A DNA stretch of 18,845 nt, taken from JAYUHK01 sp043767025. Lineage in GTDB: Bacteria > Bacteroidota > Bacteroidia > Chitinophagales > Saprospiraceae. The translations under genes and the position numbers were made by a program. Of this stretch, positions 5,712-12,574 are shown piece by piece. The stretch spans positions 1 to 18,845 of the forward strand of contig JAYUHK010000095.1 in NCBI GenBank assembly GCA_043767025.1, read 5' to 3'. The notes under the pieces were generated by a model, which worked only from the letters and a program-made list of their open reading frames with translations, searched no databases and had not been told where the DNA came from. Every line of letters starts with the position of its first letter. Positions within the stretch are counted from its first letter, which is position 1.

Positions 5712-7328
5712 TTATGTTTGCGGCGGCGGCGGCGGCGTATTGCCTCCCTGATTGTTGTTAGGATTGAATGGTTTTTTAAATTTATTATTTTTATGTTTGT
5801 GAAACGGTTTTTTATCCGTCTTCACTTGTTCGCCGCCTTCTACGGTATTCGGAGTATTTTTCACTTCGTCTTTCGGACGTTCTTGCTGCTGCTCGCGAGG
5901 CGGACGCTGCTGCTGCTGCGGACGGTTTTCTTGTTCAGGTCTTGGCTCGCGGGGCGGGCGATTTTCTTGCGGCGGACGCTGCTGCTGTTGCTGCTGATTT
6001 TTTGGCGGACGCGGATTAGGACTGCCTCCTTCCGCCTCTCTGTGCGCGCGGTTGGGGTTGGGCGCGCGGTCGTCACGGCGTGGCTCGGGGCGGGCTTGTC
6101 TTTCTGGACGGTTTGAGCCGCCTTCGTTGTTCGGGCGTGGCTCGTCCCGCGCGGGGCGGTTTCTATTCTCGCCGCCTTCTTGGTTGGGGCGATTTTTATT
6201 TTTGTTTTTCCGCTTCCGCTTTCTTTGTGCGTCAGGCGGCAACTCGACTGCGCCCGTCACGTCGTCGTAGCCTGCATCTACTTCTTTTTCGATTTCTAAT
6301 ACCGACACCATATCGCCGAGTGCGGCGGCTTTTACTCCTTTGGAGTTTTGTTTTTGTATGTCTTTGACCTGTTGCGGCGTAAGCACATAGAGTTTTCCGC
6401 TTTTGTCGCCTTCGTAAGCGTAGTAAAGCAAACCTTTAAAAATATCTGTTTTGGCGAGGCTGACTCTACCTGTCAGAGTGTCCAATTTCTCGGCGTGCTG
6501 TGGGAGTTTGTCCAACGCTTCCACATAGACATCTAACTCGTAGTTGAGGCAGCACTTGAGCCGCCCGCATTGTCCAGAAAGTTTGGCTTGATTGATGGCT
6601 AAATTTTGGTAGCGTGCGGCGGTAGTCGAAACCGATTTGAAATCGGTAAGCCACGTGGAGCAGCAAAGCTCTCGCCCACACGAGCCGATGCCGCCTACTC
6701 GGGCGGACTCTTGGCGTGCGCCAATTTGTCGCATTTCGACTTTCACCCGAAATTCTTTGGCATAGTGGCGGATAAGCTCTCGAAAATCCACTCGCCCGTC
6801 AGCGATGTAAAAAAATGTCGCTTTGCGAATATCGGCTTGGTACTCGACATCTCCGACTTTCATGTCGAGGTTCAACATTCGGGCGATGGCTCTTGCTTGT
6901 ATCATCGTTGCTTTTTCGTAGGAGCGTGCTTCTTGCATTCGCTCCAAGTCGCGCTCGTTGGCTTTCCTGATGACACTCGGAATGGCAATGTCCTCCCGCA
7001 CTCCTTTTTTCTTCATTTGCAGGCGAACCAAATCGCCCGAAAGAGAGATTTTGCCTACATCGTAGCCGCCGCCGTCCGACTCCACCACCACCCAGTCGCT
7101 GGTTGCGGCGCGTGAGTGCGGTGGATTTTTGAAAAATTCCTTACGAGTTCCGTTCTTGAACGTTACCTCTACGGTCTGAAAATCAGGCACGTCGTGAATA
7201 TCCATTGCGGCAAGCCAGTCGTAAGTATTCATTCTATTGCAGCCGCCCGATGAGCAGCTTCCGTTGCTGTTGCAGCCAGAAGGTTTGCCGCCGTCGGCAC
7301 TGGCTGTCGAACATCCTATACACCCCAT
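5712..7328 (-). CDS. ricT: RicT/YaaT-like PSP1-domain protein with long disordered tail
   Basis: This 538-residue protein is related to B. subtilis RicT (YaaT), which with RicA and RicF modulates RNase Y and carries Fe-S clusters. The N-terminus is Cys-rich (Cys3, 6, 19, 25, 30). The PSP1 core (~50-330) contains RVGGIGSCGRELCCSTWL and SGQCGRLKCCLNYELDVY, the conserved Cys pairs of the family. From residue ~369 to the end is a ~170-residue tail made almost entirely of Arg, Lys, Asn, Pro, Gln and Gly, starting with RKRKRKNKNKN and ending in PPPPPQT; such tails often bind RNA. ATG 7328 gives the MGCIGC start; the upstream in-frame TTG at 7394 would add 22 unlikely residues. The gene lies downstream of holB, the same pairing as in B. 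subtilis. Whether it works through RNase Y here is inference. Confidence 0.9.
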   Translation of the reverse strand: MGCIGCSTASADGGKPSGCNSNGSCSSGGCNRMNTYDWLAAMDIHDVPDFQTVEVTFKNGTRKEFFKNPPHSRAATSDWVVVESDGGGYDVGKISLSGDLVRLQMKKKGVREDIAIPSVIRKANERDLERMQEARSYEKATMIQARAIARMLNLDMKVGDVEYQADIRKATFFYIADGRVDFRELIRHYAKEFRVKVEMRQIGARQESARVGGIGSCGRELCCSTWLTDFKSVSTTAARYQNLAINQAKLSGQCGRLKCCLNYELDVYVEALDKLPQHAEKLDTLTGRVSLAKTDIFKGLLYYAYEGDKSGKLYVLTPQQVKDIQKQNSKGVKAAALGDMVSVLEIEKEVDAGYDDVTGAVELPPDAQRKRKRKNKNKNRPNQEGGENRNRPARDEPRPNNEGGSNRPERQARPEPRRDDRAPNPNRAHREAEGGSPNPRPPKNQQQQQQRPPQENRPPREPRPEQENRPQQQQRPPREQQQERPKDEVKNTPNTVEGGEQVKTDKKPFHKHKNNKFKKPFNPNNNQGGNTPPPPPQT

Positions 7329-7356
7329 TTGATTATTTTTTTTAGGCGGAATCAGA

Positions 7357-7380
7357 AAAATATTTGGTATCAAATATTTT
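7357..7380. promoter_or_regulatory. Perfect 24-bp palindrome upstream of ricT
   Basis: The arms AAAATATTTG (7357-7366) and CAAATATTTT (7371-7380) are perfect complements around GTAT, 28 bases before the ricT start codon. It could be an operator for a dimeric regulator or a hairpin in the ricT leader. Its right end abuts the composite repeat that begins at 7379. Confidence 0.45.
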
Positions 7381-7414
7381 AGGAACGCGTCCAAAATAAG
7401 TTACCGTATTCTGA

Positions 7415-7439
7415 CTTGTCTTTTGACCCAAAACTGCGT
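7415..7439 (+). repeat. Direct repeat 1 inside the composite element
   Basis: CTTG, TC, TTTTGACCCAAAA, CTGCGT. The same order recurs at 7482-7506 with two bases lost and two gained, so both copies are 25 bases. Confidence 0.7.
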
Positions 7440-7440
7440 T

Positions 7441-7479
7441 AGATTTTCGTTACGATGCACGGCATCGCACCTCAAATCT
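7441..7479. repeat. Symmetric hairpin between the two direct repeats
   Basis: Over 39 bases, AGATTT pairs with AAATCT at the ends and CGATGC pairs with GCATCG inside, with a 6 x 6 internal loop and an ACG apical loop. The layout 6-6-6-3-6-6-6 is exactly symmetric, echoing the stem-internal loop-stem design of the 47-bp family. Confidence 0.65.
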
Positions 7480-7481
7480 GC

Positions 7482-7506
7482 CTTGTTTTGACCCAAAATT
7501 CTGCGT
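7482..7506 (+). repeat. Direct repeat 2 inside the composite element
   Basis: CTTG, TTTTGACCCAAAA, TT, CTGCGT, matching 7415-7439. Confidence 0.7.
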
Positions 7507-7543
7507 CACAATATTCAGTACCTTATTTTCTCTTCATTCATTA

Positions 7544-7708
7544 GCTTTTTCTAATTCCTATTTTCTATATTCTATTTTTTGAGAATGTGTATTTATAAAC
7601 TACCCAATTTCTTAATGATTATGTAGTGTTGTAACTAATTGACAATCAATTAATTATGTAACTAAAAAACAACCACTAAAAACTACTTAAATTGAATATT
7701 TTATTTCA
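7544..7708. other. Rest of the holB-ricT spacer
   Basis: This A/T-rich non-coding stretch holds a strongly decayed palindromic-repeat copy (7579-7613: GAGAATG, TGTAT, later CTACCCAATTT) and a TTGATTTT-type motif on the minus strand (7632-7649). No gene or clear terminator is seen. Confidence 0.5.
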
Positions 7709-8815
7709 TTACTTTCTCAATATTTTATTTAATTTTATTGACGCGTCCAAAAATAAAATTTTTGGGTTGGCATTTCTCTCCACATATCTCGAACATTCGT
7801 CGAATAAGCGAGCGATGGGTTCTATTTTTTCTAAAACTACGATAGCCGCCATTTTTTGTGCTGTTATCAATTCCGCATTTTGCAAACGAATGGGAAGGCT
7901 GTCGCCGCCTACTTGCCAACGCATCATTTCGCGGATAAAGTGCAGCCCGTATTGTAGAAAATATTTTTGATTTTCTCTTCCCCGCGTAGCGAACTGCTCC
8001 ACCCAAGCCACTAATTCTGTGCCATCGCCTTTCCAACATTTTCGTACCCAGTCCGCAAACATTTCTGAAAGGTTGTGTTCGGTTTGGCTTGCCAACGAGA
8101 GTGCTTCGTTGAAGTTGCCGTCTGCGAGTGGCGCGAGTGCGCGTGCTTTTTCCCACGTCAGTCCGCTTTTTTTTACCAATCCTTCGGCGATGTCTTCATT
8201 GCTCAAAGGATTGATTTTGACTATCTGGCACCGCGAAATAATCGTATTGAGTATCAAATCCTGATTCTCGGCGACTAACACGAACAGCGTATCTTCGGGC
8301 GGCTCTTCGATAAGTTTGAGCAGCCGATTGCCTTCTTTTCCCAAATATTCGGGCAGCCACATCAGCAATATCTTATATTTTCCTTCAAACGATTTGAGGC
8401 TCAACTTTTTGACGATGCTCACACATTCCTCTTTGTTGATGTTGCCTTGCTTATTTTCTGCGCCAATTTTTTGCAACCACTGGTTGGCATTTTGGTAGGC
8501 GTTTTGCGTCATCGCCTCTCGCCAGTCTTTCAGAAACGCAGTACTCACGACATTGGAGCCAATCGTAGGGTACGAAAAATGCAGGTCGGGGTGAATCATT
8601 TTTCTTGCTTTTTGGCAAGAAGCGCACGCGCCACAGGCATTTTCCATTTTCTCTCCTTCGCAAAGCACGTACTGCGTAAACGCCAACGCCAACGCTAAAT
8701 TCCCACTTCCCGCCGACCCCAAAAAAAGCTGTGCGTGCGGGATTCGACTCATTTGTGTCATATCGCGCAGTTGCTTTTTGGCAGCTACCTGTCCCAATAC
8801 GTCCGAAAATAACAT
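7709..8815 (-). CDS. holB: DNA polymerase III delta'-type clamp-loader subunit
   Basis: This is a component of the clamp loader that opens the beta sliding clamp onto DNA during replication. The 368-residue product starts with FSDVLGQVAAKKQL and IPHAQLFLGSAGSGN. Here the P-loop lacks the GKT of gamma/tau (GSAGSGN), as expected for the non-hydrolysing delta' subunit. A zinc-binding type cluster CGACASCQKARKMIHPDLH follows. LLKLIEEPPEDTLFVLV and the SRCQ motif (sensor region) are classic for the family. The C-terminal helical collar ends NANPKILFLDASIKLNKILRK. The ATG at 8815 places the family motif directly at the N-terminus. It heads the minus-strand series holB, ricT, lpdA, but a 380-base repeat-bearing spacer separates it from ricT, so shared transcription is uncertain. 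Confidence 0.93.
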   Translation of the reverse strand: MLFSDVLGQVAAKKQLRDMTQMSRIPHAQLFLGSAGSGNLALALAFTQYVLCEGEKMENACGACASCQKARKMIHPDLHFSYPTIGSNVVSTAFLKDWREAMTQNAYQNANQWLQKIGAENKQGNINKEECVSIVKKLSLKSFEGKYKILLMWLPEYLGKEGNRLLKLIEEPPEDTLFVLVAENQDLILNTIISRCQIVKINPLSNEDIAEGLVKKSGLTWEKARALAPLADGNFNEALSLASQTEHNLSEMFADWVRKCWKGDGTELVAWVEQFATRGRENQKYFLQYGLHFIREMMRWQVGGDSLPIRLQNAELITAQKMAAIVVLEKIEPIARLFDECSRYVERNANPKILFLDASIKLNKILRK

Positions 8816-8861
8816 AGTCGAAAAAAATTTTTGTTAGCAGTCAGGCGAAGCCAAAACACGC

Positions 8862-8869
8862 CAAAAATA
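8862..8869 (-). promoter_or_regulatory. Candidate -7 box (TATTTTTG) for holB
   Basis: On the minus strand TATTTTTG fits TAnnTTTG and lies 46 bases before the holB ATG. No obvious -33 TTG is seen. The complete palindromic repeat lies just upstream of it (8890-8936). Confidence 0.35.
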
Positions 8870-8889
8870 CTTTATATGGCTGCATTTTT

Positions 8890-8936
8890 TTAGGAACGCG
8901 TCTAAAATAAACTACTTATTTTTTCTTCATTCCTTA
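8890..8936 (+). repeat. Dispersed palindromic repeat, complete 47-bp copy
   Basis: Blocks are TTAGGAACG (8890-8898), CGTCT, AAAATAA (8904-8910), ACTAC, TTATTTT (8916-8922), TTCTT, CATTCCTTA (8928-8936). The inner 7-base arms pair perfectly around the ACTAC loop, the outer arms pair at 7 of 9 positions, and the two 5-base side segments do not pair. Confidence 0.85.
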
Positions 8937-9029
8937 TTCTTCCGCGCTTCTCCAAGTAACATTTTTACTCTTTGTAACACACAAAAGTAGTACTTTTTTT
9001 TCAAATGGACGGACTTATTTTTTTTGCAC

Positions 9030-9072
9030 AAAAAAAGCGATTGGTGGAAGATGCCACCAATCGCTTTTTTTT
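9030..9072. terminator. Strong bidirectional terminator downstream of ftsH
   Basis: AGCGATTGGTGG (9036-9047) pairs perfectly with CCACCAATCGCT (9054-9065) around a 6-base loop. A-runs on the left and T-runs on the right extend the stem. On the minus strand it lies about 100 bases past the ftsH stop and ends in a T-run, the expected ftsH terminator. Confidence 0.9.
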
Positions 9073-9173
9073 ATTTAAAATAATTTTTGCCAACTAAATA
9101 CAATCAAGTAAAAACTGTCCGCAATACGACACCAATCGTTGATTTTTAGTAATTTACAAAAAATAAAAAATAC

Positions 9174-11120
9174 TTATATTACCTGAAGTTCTACCGCCGA
9201 ATCCACTGGGCGTTTGCCTATCAGTCGCTCCAAATCAGCTTTGTGCAGCACTTCTTTGTCCAACAATTCATTGGCAAGCAAGTCCAGCTCGTGGCGTTTT
9301 TCGCGGAGCAAATCTCTCGCTCTATCGTATTGAGTGTCAATAAGTTTGCGCACTTCGTTGTCCATCAATGTAGCGGTAGCGTCAGAGAAAGGGCGATTGA
9401 ACTGGTCTTGCGACAATCCGTAGTAGGACACATTGCCTACTTTTTCGTTCATTCCGAACACCGAAATCATGCTGTACGCCATTCGAGTCACTTGGTCGAG
9501 GTCGCTTTGCGCACCTGTCGAAATTTTATTAAAAACCACCGATTCGGCAGCTCGTCCGCCCATTGTCATACACATTCTGTCGAGTAGGGCTTCGGTGCGC
9601 GTGATGTATTCATCTTTGGGCAAATACTGTGCGTAGCCGAGTGTGCCTACGCCGCGCGGCACGATGGTCACTTTCACGAGCGGCATAGCGTGCTCGAGGA
9701 ACCAACCGCAGATGGCGTGACCAGCTTCGTGGAAAGCGATGATTTGCTTTTCTTCGGGCGAAATAAATTTATTTCGCTTCTCCAAACCACCGATTACTTT
9801 GTCGAGCGCGTAGTTGAAATCGTCCATATCTATCGCAGTTTTGTTGCGGCGTGCTGCGATGAGAGCGGCTTCGTTGCAAATATTGGCGATGTCCGCGCCC
9901 GCGAATCCGGGAGTCATTTCTGCCAAAGCGACGGCGTTTATTTCGGCGACCGTTTTGATATTTTTGAGGTGTACATTGAAAATCTGCTCGCGACCTTTGA
10001 GGTCAGGACGGTCAATGCCAATTTGTCGGTCGAAACGTCCCGGACGCATCAGTGCGTTGTCGAGAACGTCGGGGCGATTGGTGGCAGCCATCAATATAAC
10101 GCCTTTGTCGGTGCTGAAGCCGTCCATTTCGACCAAAAGCTGGTTGAGCGTATTCTCGCGCTCGTCGTTGCCGCCTTGCATGGCACCGCGTCCGCGTGCG
10201 CGCCCGATGGCATCTATTTCGTCAATAAAAACGATACATGGAGCTTTTTCGCGGGCTTGTTTGAAAAGGTCACGTACTCTGGACGCTCCTACGCCGACGA
10301 ACATTTCTACGAAGTCCGAACCCGAAATAGAGAAAAATGGAACGCCCGCCTCGCCTGCAACCGCTTTAGCCAACAAGGTCTTTCCGGTACCGGGCGGACC
10401 TACGAGCAACACGCCTTTGGGGATTTTACCGCCGAGTGCGGTATATTTTTTTGGATTTTTCAAAAATTCTACTACTTCCATTACTTCCTCTTTTGCTTCG
10501 TCAAGCCCAGCTACGTCTGCGAAAGTAATGTTCACTTTTCCGCTCGCATTGTCGAAAAGTGTTGCTTTGGATTTTCCGATGTTGAAAATCTGCGCGCCCG
10601 GACCGCCGCCCATACCACCCATACGGCGCATTACGAACATCCAAACCGCCACAATCATCAGGACTGGGAGCAACCAGCCTATCAGCGGACCGACCCAGTT
10701 GGTTTGTTCCACATAAGATGGATAGACGCGGCGTTCTGCGTCAATTTTTTGATTGATGTCTTCCAATTTTTTTCCGAATGCTTCTATCGGACCAATATTG
10801 AACACATAGTGAGGGCGGAAAGAGCCGAATTGGTTTTTGTTGGCATCGCTGTACTTTTCGAGGTTCAAGCTGTTGGGTTTGATGAACACGTAGGCTTGTT
10901 TTTCGTTGACGACTTCGAGTTTTTCGACATCGCCGCTCGTAATCATACCCTCAAAACGTCCCCAGTCAATGGGTTCTTTGGAGGCATTGCCGACACTGTA
11001 GATATTGAGCCCCAGCAAAAAAAGCGCAATGACCCCATAAATCCAGTAACTGCTGAACTTTGGACCTTCGCCCTGCGAATTATTTTGAGAAGGCTTCGGA
11101 TTTTCTTGATTATTTTCCAT
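9174..11120 (-). CDS. ftsH: ATP-dependent zinc metalloprotease FtsH
   Basis: This hexameric AAA+ protease of the inner membrane degrades damaged membrane proteins and selected regulators. The 648-residue product has a polar N-terminus and a first membrane span at ~27-45 (WIYGVIALFLLGLNIYSV). A periplasmic domain follows to ~140, then a second span (~145-165) ending in MRRMGGMGGG. The AAA domain has Walker A GPPGTGKT (241-248), Walker B IVFIDEID and the second region of homology ATNRPD with RPGRFD. The protease zinc site HEAGH is at 464-468, with the third ligand in the SDLDQVT segment. Length and order are standard. rsfS lies 188 bases upstream in the same direction with a complete palindromic repeat between them; the rsfS-ftsH order is one I know from other Bacteroidota. 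A strong terminator follows at 9030-9072. Confidence 0.98.
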   Translation of the reverse strand: MENNQENPKPSQNNSQGEGPKFSSYWIYGVIALFLLGLNIYSVGNASKEPIDWGRFEGMITSGDVEKLEVVNEKQAYVFIKPNSLNLEKYSDANKNQFGSFRPHYVFNIGPIEAFGKKLEDINQKIDAERRVYPSYVEQTNWVGPLIGWLLPVLMIVAVWMFVMRRMGGMGGGPGAQIFNIGKSKATLFDNASGKVNITFADVAGLDEAKEEVMEVVEFLKNPKKYTALGGKIPKGVLLVGPPGTGKTLLAKAVAGEAGVPFFSISGSDFVEMFVGVGASRVRDLFKQAREKAPCIVFIDEIDAIGRARGRGAMQGGNDERENTLNQLLVEMDGFSTDKGVILMAATNRPDVLDNALMRPGRFDRQIGIDRPDLKGREQIFNVHLKNIKTVAEINAVALAEMTPGFAGADIANICNEAALIAARRNKTAIDMDDFNYALDKVIGGLEKRNKFISPEEKQIIAFHEAGHAICGWFLEHAMPLVKVTIVPRGVGTLGYAQYLPKDEYITRTEALLDRMCMTMGGRAAESVVFNKISTGAQSDLDQVTRMAYSMISVFGMNEKVGNVSYYGLSQDQFNRPFSDATATLMDNEVRKLIDTQYDRARDLLREKRHELDLLANELLDKEVLHKADLERLIGKRPVDSAVELQVI

Positions 11121-11173
11121 GAATGATTGTTAAATTTTCTTTTTTTTGCTAAAAAAAACTTCTATAAAAAATA

Positions 11174-11220
11174 TAAGGAATGAGGAAAAAATAAGTAGTT
11201 TATTTTAGATACATTCCTTA
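11174..11220 (-). repeat. Dispersed palindromic repeat, complete 47-bp copy with perfect arms
   Basis: On the minus strand: TAAGGAATG, TATCT, AAAATAA, ACTAC, TTATTTT, TTCCT, CATTCCTTA. The outer 9-base arms (11174-11182 and 11212-11220) and inner 7-base arms (11188-11194 and 11200-11206) pair perfectly; the 5 x 5 side segments do not pair at any position. It lies in the rsfS-ftsH spacer, 53 bases before the ftsH ATG. Confidence 0.88.
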
Positions 11221-11241
11221 CCCAATTTTCCTTCATTTCTA
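11218..11241 (+). repeat. Palindromic repeat, right-half relic abutting the complete copy
   Basis: TTAC, CCAATTT, TCCTT, CATTTCT follow the right-half order of the family (compare CCAATTT at 3107-3113 on the minus strand). It overlaps the end of the complete copy, suggesting that two copies once lay side by side. Confidence 0.4.
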
Positions 11242-11259
11242 AACAATAACAACAACGTA

Positions 11260-11289
11260 TTAAAGGTTGTGTTTGCGTCCCGCCTTTAA
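11260..11289 (-). terminator. Weak hairpin downstream of rsfS
   Basis: TTAAAGG (11260-11266) pairs with CCTTTAA (11283-11289) around a 16-base loop, 19 bases past the rsfS stop. No long T-run follows on the minus strand, so read-through into ftsH is likely even if it forms. Confidence 0.25.
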
Positions 11290-11308
11290 ATAATTATTTA
11301 GAAAAAAA

Positions 11309-11707
11309 TTATACGTCCGCAAATTCTGTTTTGTGTGCGTCGCTCCAAAGGTCTTCGAGTTCATAGAATGTTCGAGCTTCTTTGTGGAACACGTGTACGA
11401 CGGTCGAAAAGTAATCCACCAACACCCACTGCGCTTTGAGTGCGCCTTCGATGTGATTTGGCATGATTCCGTGTTGCGATTTGAGTTTTTTGTACACGTT
11501 TTCTCCGATGGCTTTCACTTGCACGTTGGATTCTCCTTCGCAGATAATAAAATAATCGGTCGGCGAGTCGTGCAGATGACGCATATCTAATACGATTATA
11601 TTTTTACCTTTTATATCCTGAATAGCATCTACAATCAGCTCGTTGAGTCCGTCAGAAACGGATAAAGGTTGTTTTTTTTGGGATTGAGTTTGTACGTTGG
11701 TTTGCAA
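11309..11707 (-). CDS. rsfS: Ribosomal silencing factor RsfS
   Basis: This small cytoplasmic protein of the Iojap/YbeB family binds L14 on the 50S subunit and blocks subunit joining under starvation. The 132-residue product has the family core from SVSDGLNELIVDAIQDIKGKNI through LDMRHLHDSPTDYFIICEG, with VQVKAIGENVYKKL. It ends with the hallmark WVLVDYFSTVVHVFHKEARTFYELEDLW. The frame has no ATG before Met42, which lies inside the core. TTG at 11707 is therefore the best start, giving a short polar Gln-rich leader before the conserved region. The gene is divergent from birA (111-base spacer) and lies upstream of ftsH. Confidence 0.94.
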   Translation of the reverse strand: MQTNVQTQSQKKQPLSVSDGLNELIVDAIQDIKGKNIIVLDMRHLHDSPTDYFIICEGESNVQVKAIGENVYKKLKSQHGIMPNHIEGALKAQWVLVDYFSTVVHVFHKEARTFYELEDLWSDAHKTEFADV

Positions 11708-11818
11708 ATTGAAATTAATCTTTTAATTTTGTAGAAAAATGAGTGCTTGGATTTTTTTACGGTTTCCAAAAACGTGCAAATATACATTTTTTGTTGGAAC
11801 AAATCTAATAACAACACA
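11708..11818. other. Divergent spacer between rsfS and birA
   Basis: These 111 A/T-rich bases must hold promoters for both genes, but I find no exact TAnnTTTG box on either strand. No palindromic repeat is present. An in-frame TTG at 11747 could lengthen BirA by 24 residues; it is rejected because those residues lie before the family start. Confidence 0.4.
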
Positions 11819-12574
11819 ATGATAGGAAAGGTTTTTAAACATTTCGACGAATTAGCCTCCACCAACACTTTTGCTACTGAACTACTTGCAAAAAGCAATC
11901 CAACAGAGGGAACTGTCATTTCGGCAGCTTTCCAGACGGCGGGGCGCGGGCAAATGGGCACCCGTTGGGAGAGCCAGCAGGAACAAAATGTGACTTTGAG
12001 CGTGATACTTTTTCCTACATTTATTCCTCTGCAAGAGCAGTTTTTGTTGAGTCAAGCTGTTGCTTTGGCGGTGCGTGATGCCGTGCAATTTTTTCTGCCG
12101 CAGCAAGAAATTAGGGTAAAATGGCCCAACGATATTTTGGTGGGAAGCAAAAAGATAGCAGGTATTTTAATTCAAAATCACCTGACAGGACGGCAGTGGC
12201 AAAGTGCGGTAGTCGGGATTGGGTGGAATATTGGGCAGCGAATTTTTCAGTCGGCGGAGCAACAAGTTACTACATCGCTCGCGCTCGAAGCGGACGGATT
12301 TTTTGATCTTTCGGAGGTGCGCACTTCACTTTTTTGGTATTTGGAGCTGCGCTACCAGCAGTTGAAGGATAATTTTTGGACCGAAATCCGTTTAGAATAT
12401 TTGCAACACTTGTATCGGCGCGGCGAGTTGTCGCGCTTTTTTGAAAAAGAAAACAATCAGATTTTTGTAGGAAAAATCATGGATACCACTCCCGACGGGC
12501 GACTGCGAATAGAGATCGCCGACGAAATTCGCTCGTTTGAGGTAAAAGAAATCCAGTTGCTCGGAAGTCTATAA
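11819..12574 (+). CDS. birA: Biotin--[acetyl-CoA-carboxylase] ligase, single-function
   Basis: This enzyme attaches biotin to the carrier lysine of biotin-dependent carboxylases through biotinyl-AMP. The 251-residue product has HFDELASTNTFA at the start, and the biotin/AMP loop GRGQMGTRW (42-50) corresponds to GRGRxGRxW. The catalytic region KWPNDILVGSKKIAGILIQ begins at Lys101, followed by VVGIGWNIGQ. A small C-terminal SH3-like domain is suggested by residues ~205-251 (VGKIMDTTPDGRLRIE). There is no N-terminal helix-turn-helix, so it should not repress biotin genes. ATG 11819 puts the first conserved strand at residue ~5. The TAA stop coincides with the first bases of an 86-bp tandem repeat. 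Confidence 0.93.
   Translation: MIGKVFKHFDELASTNTFATELLAKSNPTEGTVISAAFQTAGRGQMGTRWESQQEQNVTLSVILFPTFIPLQEQFLLSQAVALAVRDAVQFFLPQQEIRVKWPNDILVGSKKIAGILIQNHLTGRQWQSAVVGIGWNIGQRIFQSAEQQVTTSLALEADGFFDLSEVRTSLFWYLELRYQQLKDNFWTEIRLEYLQHLYRRGELSRFFEKENNQIFVGKIMDTTPDGRLRIEIADEIRSFEVKEIQLLGSL

Larger units (their letters stand above)
7379..7543 (+). repeat. Composite element: palindromic repeat split by a ~120-bp insert
   Basis: The left half (7379-7405) has TTAGGAACG, CGTCC, AAAATAA, GTTAC. The right half (7518-7543) has GTACC, TTATTTT, CTCTT, CATTCATTA. Each half matches the 47-bp family with correct 9-5-7-5 spacing. AAAATAAG and CTTATTTT at the inner edges still pair. In place of the usual 5-base loop are about 112 extra bases holding two direct repeats and a hairpin. 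No reading frame of note is inside. Confidence 0.65.
8816..9173. other. Spacer between ftsH and holB
   Basis: These 358 non-coding bases contain a candidate holB promoter box (8862-8869), a complete palindromic repeat (8890-8936), a strong bidirectional terminator (9030-9072) and a TTGATTTT-type motif (9139-9157). No gene is seen. Confidence 0.7.

Noticed and set aside
5718..6116. Plus-strand frame rich in Leu and Arg opposite the ricT tail
   Set aside because: A by-product of the Gln/Pro/Arg codon repeats in the RicT tail; looks like membrane sequence only because the complement of CAG/CAA is Leu-rich.
5861..6224. Frameshift or broken gene in the low-complexity ricT tail
   Set aside because: The frame stays open to a clean stop and the composition is uniform, so it reads as a real disordered tail.
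7379..7543. CRISPR-like array from the two TTTTGACCCAAAA repeats
   Set aside because: Only two copies, a spacer that is itself a symmetric hairpin, and no cas genes.
7738..7764. GACGCGTCCAAAAATAAAA near the holB 3' end as another repeat copy
   Set aside because: It encodes NPKILFLDAS, which I know as a conserved ending of delta'-type proteins, so the likeness to the repeat is probably coincidence.
7692..7970. Plus-strand frame starting in the holB-ricT spacer
   Set aside because: Most of it lies over the holB coding region, and its translation shows no family pattern.
9690..11126. Long plus-strand open frame (478 codons) opposite ftsH
   Set aside because: It mirrors the ftsH coding strand, its translation has no recognisable domain, and FtsH motifs on the other strand are complete.
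11174..11220. TA target-site duplication around the palindromes, as for IS630-type MITEs
   Set aside because: The 11174 copy ends in TA on both sides, but other copies have TT or unrelated bases, so no consistent duplication is seen.
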